NCBI GenBank assembly: GCA_011056555.1
Contig: DSEQ01000002.1
Span: 1 to 64,000 of the forward strand
Length of the DNA: 64,000 nucleotides
Origin: Candidatus Zixiibacteriota bacterium
GTDB lineage: Bacteria; Zixibacteria; MSB-5A5; JAABVY01
Direction of reading: 5' to 3'
Shown here: in pieces, positions 57,865-64,000 of the stretch
Layout: each line of letters begins with the position of its first letter
How positions within the stretch are numbered: the first letter of the stretch is position 1
Made by a program: the position numbers and the translations under genes
Notes under the pieces: generated by a model
The model's database searches: none
Told to the model about the DNA's origin: nothing
The model's input: only the letters and a program-made list of their open reading frames with translations

Positions 57865-60091
57865 GTTTTCCTCCTGAGTCATAAATGTAGCTTAGTCCAA
57901 ATCTCAGAGCGTATGACCGTTCCGGCAATGGATAGAGTTCGATAATCTGGTATTCTTCGGAGAAGAGGTTGTCTATTTGGGCGCCCAGTGATATTTCGAA
58001 CCTGCCTATCCTGTGGTTTATTCCGGCGGTCAAATCTGTCACGGTGTACGGGGGAAGAGATTTGGTATTGGCCCTGCGGATATAACGCTCCGAAACCCAC
58101 CGGGTCTGCATCGAGATAAAAATCGTCCCCGGGCTGAGGCTCAATTTCAAATCAGACATTTTCCGCGGACGGAAAATAAGTAGATTATCATGCTGATTCG
58201 GCTCCCAGCTCCTGTCCCTGGGATCAGAAAGCGAGTATGAAAATGCTATGTTCACCAGGTTATTTGATGACTTCCATTCGGCATTCCATCGTACGGCTGC
58301 AACTCGGGCGGCTGACAAATTCCGCGGTGAATATTTGCCGTCAAACCTGCGCTCCCAGTAAATCAAGTCTTTTATGTAGGAGTGCTCGTATTCAAGCCCC
58401 AGGTTCCATCTTCCGGCGCATCTGAAAAGAAAGCGCAGCCCGGTTCTAAAATCCTCGGACTTTTCCGGCTTAAGATCCGGATTGCCGACCGAGAAGGCAT
58501 CCTCACTCCAGAAAAGCGAAGCATAGGTGGGAGCGCGATAGGAGTTGCTGTAAGAAAAATGTAACATCAATTTATCACTTCTGCCTTTTTCCAGATCGAC
58601 TCTTGCCAGGGGCGAAATCAGCGGCCGGAAAAGTTCTGACGCTGTCTGCGAGAAGGCCGCTTTCACGTTGAGAAAATCGAAGAACAGCCGCGCATCATTA
58701 ATCCCCAGTCTTCCATTATAAGTCAGGTTGGATTCCATTCTGTCTTCGCCAACCTCAATCGGCTCCTGCTCATGACCGAGCATATATTTCTGCTTGAAAC
58801 GGTCGAAATTCAAACTCAGCCTGGCTGAAAGAAAGTGGTCAGGATCAAATATATACCTGGGATTCAGATTAAAACTCAACCTGCTGTCACGATATTTGCT
58901 GTCGTAGGGTATGAAGCTGTCATAGTCCGTAAAATGCTGATGCGAAAGGTAATACTGCGTGGAAGCGGACAGCTTTACATTTTTCAAAGGAGAAAGTTCT
59001 GTGCCAAGGTTCCATGTCCGGAACGATTCTGATTTTCCGGCTGTGGGGGTGAGAGAATACATGGCGCCCGGTAATCCCGCCCGGGAGCCGACATCCGAAA
59101 AGGTCAGGTATACATTATCGTGCCGATTGATTTTGTAGTTAAGGCTGGCAAACCTGCTGTCAAGATCTCGATAGTTGTTCTGGCGCATACTCTCGCCCGC
59201 CTTGGGATCGTTATACTTGAAATCATTTGAGGCCGTATTTCTAGAGAACACAAAAAGCCCGGATAATTTTTGATGAAAGATGTTCTGGATCGTCATATTG
59301 GTCTCGTCGAAATTGAAGCTTCCGAGGCTCTTCTCGAAGCCAATTTCTCCCTCAAACTCCGCTTTGCGGGTAACAATATTTACAGCCCCTGCCAATGACC
59401 CGGTGCCCATCTCGGCGCCTGCGCCATCGGTATAAATCTCAATCTGCTTTACAGCTTGTTTGGGTATGCTGTTTAAGTCGAACTCCCCTGTGAGACGGGA
59501 ATTGACCGGCATACCGTCAATAAAAATCCCTGTATGCTTGGCGGGGGCTCCGGCAATGGATAGCGAGGCGGTCTGATTCGTTCCGCCGGCCCGGGAAACA
59601 ATAATCTGGGGCATAAATTCCAGTATCTCCGCGACAGTGCGGGCGTTTCTGAATTCCGGCGAACTGTCAGCGATGACGACCTTCCCGGCAGCTTCTCCAT
59701 CAGAAGCCGCCACAACGATCTGGTCCGGATCATAATAGACTCTTTTTTCAAGAGCGAAATCCTGCCTGGTTGAGAGCGCCGCCTCAAGCGATACCTTTTC
59801 CGATCTGACGGATTCGTATGCCTCGGCGTGAACTTCAATGGTCACCGATTCATATTTGAGATTATAGATCTGGTAGCGGCCGTCCTTGTCGGTCCTGACA
59901 ATACGCCCTTCGGGGACTATCTGCACCGTGGCATTCTCGATCGGCAGTCCAGACTCAAGGTCAGTGATACAGCCCCAGAGCGAAAGACCGGACCGTGCGA
60001 AAACCGCGATCGGTATAAGTATGAGCAACGTCAGAAATAAAAATGCCGGTTTGAATCCCGGCGAAAGAAGCTTTGCAGTTTTATCGGTCAT
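57854..60091 (-). CDS. btuB: TonB-dependent receptor, probable cobalamin transporter
   Basis: The 745-residue protein has a signal peptide (about 12-33), a carboxypeptidase-regulatory-like domain (about 36-112, GCITDLESGLPIENATVQIV), a plug (about 135-245, VAEILEFMPQIIVSRAGG and GAGAEMGTGSLAGAVNIVTR) and a 22-strand-type barrel ending in LRFGLSYIYDSGGKHAR. It imports a ligand across the outer membrane with TonB energy. The upstream cobalamin riboswitch makes B12 the likely ligand. The extra N-terminal domain is absent from E. coli BtuB but usual in FCB-group receptors. GAGG precedes the ATG. Confidence 0.88.
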   Translation of the reverse strand: MTDKTAKLLSPGFKPAFLFLTLLILIPIAVFARSGLSLWGCITDLESGLPIENATVQIVPEGRIVRTDKDGRYQIYNLKYESVTIEVHAEAYESVRSEKVSLEAALSTRQDFALEKRVYYDPDQIVVAASDGEAAGKVVIADSSPEFRNARTVAEILEFMPQIIVSRAGGTNQTASLSIAGAPAKHTGIFIDGMPVNSRLTGEFDLNSIPKQAVKQIEIYTDGAGAEMGTGSLAGAVNIVTRKAEFEGEIGFEKSLGSFNFDETNMTIQNIFHQKLSGLFVFSRNTASNDFKYNDPKAGESMRQNNYRDLDSRFASLNYKINRHDNVYLTFSDVGSRAGLPGAMYSLTPTAGKSESFRTWNLGTELSPLKNVKLSASTQYYLSHQHFTDYDSFIPYDSKYRDSRLSFNLNPRYIFDPDHFLSARLSLNFDRFKQKYMLGHEQEPIEVGEDRMESNLTYNGRLGINDARLFFDFLNVKAAFSQTASELFRPLISPLARVDLEKGRSDKLMLHFSYSNSYRAPTYASLFWSEDAFSVGNPDLKPEKSEDFRTGLRFLFRCAGRWNLGLEYEHSYIKDLIYWERRFDGKYSPRNLSAARVAAVRWNAEWKSSNNLVNIAFSYSLSDPRDRSWEPNQHDNLLIFRPRKMSDLKLSLSPGTIFISMQTRWVSERYIRRANTKSLPPYTVTDLTAGINHRIGRFEISLGAQIDNLFSEEYQIIELYPLPERSYALRFGLSYIYDSGGKHAR

Positions 60092-60130
60092 AAAGACTTC
60101 CCTCGCCCACGCAAGGTTTATATTTGCCTT

Positions 60131-60308
60131 CCATAACCGGCAGGTCTCCTGACTTCACGGCATCAAACCCGGAGTTTAAAGCCTTCCCATCTGATGACAG
60201 TGGCTCTCCCGCAGATCTGCGGTTCAAACTCCAGTAGCGCGCATACAGTAGCGGGGCTGTGGCGGACTCTCACCGCCTTCCCTGTTAGGCTGAATGCACC
60301 GGTTATAT
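60131..60308 (-). promoter_or_regulatory. Cobalamin (adenosylcobalamin) riboswitch
   Basis: On the minus strand the P1 arms ATAACCGG and CCGGTTAT close the fold. The conserved segments AGGGAAGGCGGTGAGAGTCC, GCCACAGCCCCGCTACTGT, GAGAGCCACTG and the B12 box AGTCAGGAGACCTGCC appear in the expected order. It lies 40 bases upstream of the TonB receptor start. Bound B12 should reduce expression of the receptor and the propeller protein. Confidence 0.95.
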
Positions 60309-60358
60309 ATCTTCAAGATTAAAATATGGGCTGATTGCCCAGTGTCAAGCAAAAACAA

Positions 60359-61399
60359 CTATTGATATTCTGCGGCAAGCTGACCGCAGGCGGCTTTGAT
60401 GTCAATACCTTTGGAGGCCCGTATGGTTACCGCCGGCGTGCGCGGGTAAAGGTAATCCCGGAATCTGTTTATGTCATTTTCCGTGGAAGGCCGAAACTCC
60501 GAGGGCAGCCCGGGAGAGGGATTGTAATTGATAAGATTGATTTTGCATGGGATACCGTCCACAAATTTGACCAGCTTTTTTGCTGCGTTGATTGTATCTG
60601 TGATGCCGGATATTAGAAGATACTCGAAGGTCACCCGCCTGCGGCTTTGCGAGGTATGGTAAGTCAATGATTTTTTCAATTCATCGAGGGAGTATTTTCT
60701 GGTAATCGGCATCAGTCTGCGCCTGGTTTCGGGATCGGCCGAGTTCAGCGACACCGCCAGCCTGACCTTGAGGCCGTCGTCGGTCATGCGGTATATCCCG
60801 GGAACATGACCAGCCGTGGAGATTGTAATTTTGCTGTGGCCGATTCCAAACGCAAGCACTGACATGATAATTTCGACAGCAGTTTTGACGTTATCGTAAT
60901 TCAGAAATGGTTCACCCATACCCATGAAAACCAGGTTGGAAATCCGTTCCTCCGGCTCGAGCGTCTTCTGCACATGGGCCAGTTGCGACAAAATCTCACC
61001 CACCTCCAGGTTGCGCTTGAATCCGATCTGAGCGGTCTTGCAGAACTTGCACCCCAGGGGACATCCGACCTGCGAGGACATGCACAAAGTCAGGCGCGGA
61101 TGGTCCGGGATTTTAACCGCCTCGATCAGGTTACCGTCCTCGAGTTCAAAAAGATACTTCACTGTTTGATCCCTGGAGACTTTGACCTCGAGCACTTTAG
61201 GAAGGCTGATCGAATAATTCAGCTCCATTTCGGCGCGCAGCTTCTTGGAGAGATTGGTCATGTCCTGGAAGTCGAAGATATTCTTCTGATACATCCACTG
61301 AAATATCTGGCGGCCGGAATATTTTTTGTATCCCAGATCGGCCATTAGATTTTCCAGCTCTTCAAGTGTCAGGCCATAAAGATTGCTTTTATCGGACAT
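60359..61399 (-). CDS. rlmN: 23S rRNA (adenine-C2) methyltransferase RlmN
   Basis: The 346-residue radical SAM enzyme has the cluster motif GCPLGCKFCKTAQIGFKRNL and NLVFMGMGEPFLNYDNV. The methyl-carrying Cys is near the C-terminus in IKAACGQLAAEYQ. It methylates A2503 of 23S rRNA and A37 of some tRNAs. It ends 50 bases before the riboswitch and follows der by one base. Confidence 0.96.
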   Translation of the reverse strand: MSDKSNLYGLTLEELENLMADLGYKKYSGRQIFQWMYQKNIFDFQDMTNLSKKLRAEMELNYSISLPKVLEVKVSRDQTVKYLFELEDGNLIEAVKIPDHPRLTLCMSSQVGCPLGCKFCKTAQIGFKRNLEVGEILSQLAHVQKTLEPEERISNLVFMGMGEPFLNYDNVKTAVEIIMSVLAFGIGHSKITISTAGHVPGIYRMTDDGLKVRLAVSLNSADPETRRRLMPITRKYSLDELKKSLTYHTSQSRRRVTFEYLLISGITDTINAAKKLVKFVDGIPCKINLINYNPSPGLPSEFRPSTENDINRFRDYLYPRTPAVTIRASKGIDIKAACGQLAAEYQ

Positions 61400-61400
61400 A

Positions 61401-62708
61401 TTACCTTTTCTTGAAATTTATTGTCAATGGCACGCCCTCGAAACCGAACTTCTCCCGCAATCTGTTTTCCAGATAACGCTTGTACTCATCCTTAAGGAAT
61501 TTGGGATAATTGGAGAATATGATGAAGCGGGGCGGAGCGGTTTCAGCCTGGGTCATATAGAAGAGCCTTATATATTTCCCGCGCACTGCCGCCGGATGAC
61601 GTTTATTCACCACATCCACCAGGAATTCATTCAACACTGCTGTCTGAATTCGTTTGGTATATTCGCCGTAAACATATTCCAGCCGCTCGAAAACCGTCTT
61701 CACTCTTTTACCGCTGATGGCAGACATAAACAACAGAGGCATATAGCTCAAGGTGGGCAGCTTTTCCTTGAATTCCGCTCTGAAGCGGTCGGCGGTGATG
61801 TCGTCTTTATCCACCAGATCCCATTTATTCACACATATAACCATAGGCTTTTTGAAGCGCGCAATCTCTTCGATTATCTGGATGTCCTGCTTGACAAGCC
61901 CGGTATGTCCCTCGATCAGAAGCGCGGCCACATCCGCCCGCTCCAGAGCCTTGACAGTTCGCAGGCTCATAAAGAACTCGAGGTTCTCCTTTATCTTTGA
62001 TTTACGTCTCAGGCCGGCAGTGTCGATCAGGATATATTCCTTGCCGTCGGTTCTTATCTTCAGGTCAATAGCATCCCGCGTGGTTCCCGGAATATCAGTA
62101 ACTATTTGACGGGCCTTGCCCGCCAGAAAATTGACCACCGACGACTTACCCACATTGGGACGGCCGAGTATCGCCACCTTCAATGCTTCCGTTTCCGGTT
62201 CAGGCTGTTTCGCCGGTAATCTCTGGATGACTTCATCCAGAAAGTCGCCATAATTAAGACCGTTAGTTGAGGATACCCCAATCGGTTCACCCAGTCCGAG
62301 CCGCATAAACTCATATTTTTCTGCCTCTATACTTTGATTGTCAGTCTTGTTGGCGATCAGGAGCACGGGACGTTTTCGTTTCAGAAGCAGGCGTGAAATC
62401 TCTATATCAAGTTCAGTCGGTCCCACCCTGGCATCGACCACGAACAGAATCAGGTCTGCCTCCTCGATCGCAACCTCGGCCTGTTCACGTACCATGGTTT
62501 CAATCAAATCGGCCGAGACCGGAATAAATCCCCCGGTATCAATCAAATCGAACTCACGCCCGGACCATTCCGCGCGGCCGTAAATACGGTCGCGGGTAAC
62601 CCCGGGAACATCCTCCGTTATCGCCAGGCGATCTCCAAGGATGCGGTTGAACATGGTCGATTTGCCTACATTGGGACGGCCTATGATTGCTACCAATGGC
62701 AAGGGCAT
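61401..62708 (-). CDS. der: Ribosome-associated GTPase Der (EngA)
   Basis: The 435-residue protein has two tandem GTPase domains, with P-loops IIGRPNVGKSTMFNRI and ILGRPNVGKSSVVNFL, their DTGG and DTAG motifs, NKTD/NKWD guanine-binding motifs, and a C-terminal KH-like domain. Der is needed for 50S ribosome assembly. Its start overlaps the DUF512 stop by one base. Confidence 0.97.
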   Translation of the reverse strand: MPLPLVAIIGRPNVGKSTMFNRILGDRLAITEDVPGVTRDRIYGRAEWSGREFDLIDTGGFIPVSADLIETMVREQAEVAIEEADLILFVVDARVGPTELDIEISRLLLKRKRPVLLIANKTDNQSIEAEKYEFMRLGLGEPIGVSSTNGLNYGDFLDEVIQRLPAKQPEPETEALKVAILGRPNVGKSSVVNFLAGKARQIVTDIPGTTRDAIDLKIRTDGKEYILIDTAGLRRKSKIKENLEFFMSLRTVKALERADVAALLIEGHTGLVKQDIQIIEEIARFKKPMVICVNKWDLVDKDDITADRFRAEFKEKLPTLSYMPLLFMSAISGKRVKTVFERLEYVYGEYTKRIQTAVLNEFLVDVVNKRHPAAVRGKYIRLFYMTQAETAPPRFIIFSNYPKFLKDEYKRYLENRLREKFGFEGVPLTINFKKR

Positions 62709-63997
62709 TATATGAGTCTCCTGAAAATCGGCATGAAAGTATTATATACAGAATAACATCCCGCTACTACAGGCAATTTCAATTTTTTTTCAAGCTCGGA
62801 CGGTGTCCAGTCATCCAGAAACTGGCCCTCATCGTTCAGGCAGTTGGGCGGAAGAAACAGCATGTCGCCCAGATCACCCGAGGCCATCAGGTCGCGGTAA
62901 AAATCCCTTCCGCCGAGCAGGCCGGAAACGGTGACTGACTTCCCCATCAGACGGTTTTCGATCGGTACAATCCGATATTCGAAGTTACCGACGTCCCTTA
63001 ATTTTTTAGCAAATACCTGTTCGATTATTGGAGCCGCGAGTATTCCGGTTGCAATCGTTGCTTTCAATTTCCGTTTCAGCCGCATCCTCGGACACTTGCG
63101 GGAGGACGTGAGCTTGCGAACCATCCCCACACCGTTTTCAATCTGCGGAAAATCCTCATAATATCTTTTTGGCGGTATCGGTCTGTCAGTCAATAGGACG
63201 TATTCATCAGCCGGAAAGAGAAATCTGGTCCCAAGCTCTCGCAGATATGTCTTCTGCATCCCGTCGCATTGATCCATGATCTCCCTTGCGTTTTCCGGAG
63301 TTACAGGATCGAGTTCGGGAAGCCGTTCTCTGTGCTCAGTTAGTCCCACCGGAACTATTGCCACCGACTTTAAACCGGGATAAAATGATGCCAGGTCGGC
63401 AACGGTTTTGGTTAGATGGAAACCGTCATTTATTCCGGGGCATACAACTATCTGTGCGTGCAATTGAATTTCCGCTTCGACAAGCCGTTTTATCTGCGGG
63501 AAAAGCGGCGGAATATTGGATTTTCCCAGCATGTATTTGCGAAGTTCTTCGTCAGTCGTATGCACCGAAATATAAAGCGGAGAAAGACGCATCTCCACTA
63601 TTCGCTCGAAATCCTCCTCGCTCAGGTTTGTCAGCGTGATATAGTTGCCATGCGTGAAGGAGAGCCGATAGTCTTCATCCTTTACATAAAGTGATTTTCG
63701 TAATCCTTTGGGCAACTGATGGATGAAACAGAAGATACACTTATTCTTACAGCGTTTAATCGGGTCCGGTTCGAATTCCAGTTCAAGCGGACCGTTTTCA
63801 TAAACATCGTGACTGAATGACACATGCTTCCCATCCGGCTTCTCGACAACAATCTCCAGCTTTTCATCAGCTGAATGAAACTGGTAATCCAGGAGGTCAT
63901 TTATTTCATGCCCGTTGATGGAGACCAGCTTGTCGCCCGGCTTTATATCCTTCATGGGACCCGGGTCCTGATCTGATATTTTAACGATCTTCATCAT
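62708..63997 (-). CDS. DUF512 protein: PDZ plus radical SAM-like
   Basis: The 429-residue protein opens with a short PDZ-like domain (IKPGDKLVSINGHEINDLLDY in parts). A Cys cluster CKNKCIFCFIHQLPKGL matches the iron-sulfur/radical SAM region of DUF512 proteins. LSPLYISVHTTDEELR and CPGINDGFHLTKT follow, and the C-terminal DUF512 core includes VTVSGLLGGRDFYRD. The family function is not established; location next to der is common as I recall. The start lies 3 bases from the window edge, so a slightly longer N-terminus cannot be excluded. Confidence 0.88.
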   Translation of the reverse strand: MMKIVKISDQDPGPMKDIKPGDKLVSINGHEINDLLDYQFHSADEKLEIVVEKPDGKHVSFSHDVYENGPLELEFEPDPIKRCKNKCIFCFIHQLPKGLRKSLYVKDEDYRLSFTHGNYITLTNLSEEDFERIVEMRLSPLYISVHTTDEELRKYMLGKSNIPPLFPQIKRLVEAEIQLHAQIVVCPGINDGFHLTKTVADLASFYPGLKSVAIVPVGLTEHRERLPELDPVTPENAREIMDQCDGMQKTYLRELGTRFLFPADEYVLLTDRPIPPKRYYEDFPQIENGVGMVRKLTSSRKCPRMRLKRKLKATIATGILAAPIIEQVFAKKLRDVGNFEYRIVPIENRLMGKSVTVSGLLGGRDFYRDLMASGDLGDMLFLPPNCLNDEGQFLDDWTPSELEKKLKLPVVAGCYSVYNTFMPIFRRLI

Positions 63998-64000
63998 ATC

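Overview
The window is a 64 kb stretch of a bacterial chromosome with moderate GC content, tightly packed genes and mostly minus-strand operons. It looks like a Gram-negative from the FCB side of the tree, possibly candidate phylum Zixibacteria or a close relative. The signs are outer-membrane proteins (TonB receptor, beta-barrel), heptose-activation genes (rfaE1/rfaE2), the split glycine decarboxylase gcvPA/gcvPB, and a secreted protein ending in a type I dockerin repeat of the 'ISDAVxIVNYxFIGG' style that I associate with that group. The phylum call is inference. I see no phage, transposase, CRISPR array or plasmid genes.

Layout. 1-715: start of tuf with tRNA-Thr(GGU) and tRNA-Gly(UCC) upstream, as in the E. 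coli thrT-tufB cluster. 780-7066: an AmmeMemoRadiSam locus, with DUF362, an exported radical SAM enzyme, a large spermidine-synthase-like membrane protein and a half-size EamA protein in one operon, and a divergent exported MEMO-AMMECR1 fusion. 7068-8400: nth, a small membrane protein, a candidate small RNA and tRNA-Leu(GAG). 8416-12261: secG, tpiA, pgk and gapA. 12277-16170: a beta-barrel protein, an aspartyl protease with PDZ, and a purine permease. 16191-20990: rodA, PBP2, mreD, mreC and a PtsN-like EIIA. 21105-28331: accA and an envelope glycan/lipid-carrier operon. 28420-31413: pyrR-pyrB-pyrC behind a consensus promoter and a PyrR-type attenuator.

31479-40290: a glycosyltransferase, a double ABC ATPase of ECF type, then the operon accC-gcvH-gcvPA-DUF2007-thioredoxin/TPR-gcvPB. 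The thioredoxin gene has an in-frame TGA exactly where the first catalytic Cys belongs (UxxC), so it is a candidate selenoprotein. 40291-44130: an accessory block with DUF2225, a small CxxC protein, an OsmC protein and a methyltransferase, set among nested double-hairpin repeats. It separates accC from accB. 44130-49021: pilT, accB, an M24 peptidase, a TPR protein, rfaE2 and rfaE1. 49097-55160: DUF3467, a GH57 enzyme, DUF1579, a VOC protein and mutS2. 55170-56153: a ChbG/HpnK-type deacetylase. 56620-60308: a cobalamin riboswitch controlling a BtuB-like receptor and a beta-propeller protein with a dockerin, which I propose is a B12-capture protein analogous to Bacteroides BtuG. 60359-64000: rlmN, der and a DUF512 radical SAM/PDZ protein.

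The strongest leads are the candidate selenoprotein in the glycine-cleavage operon, the exported AmmeMemoRadiSam locus, the riboswitch-controlled receptor/propeller/dockerin pair, a candidate C-rich small RNA at 8021-8083, and the nested-hairpin repeat family.
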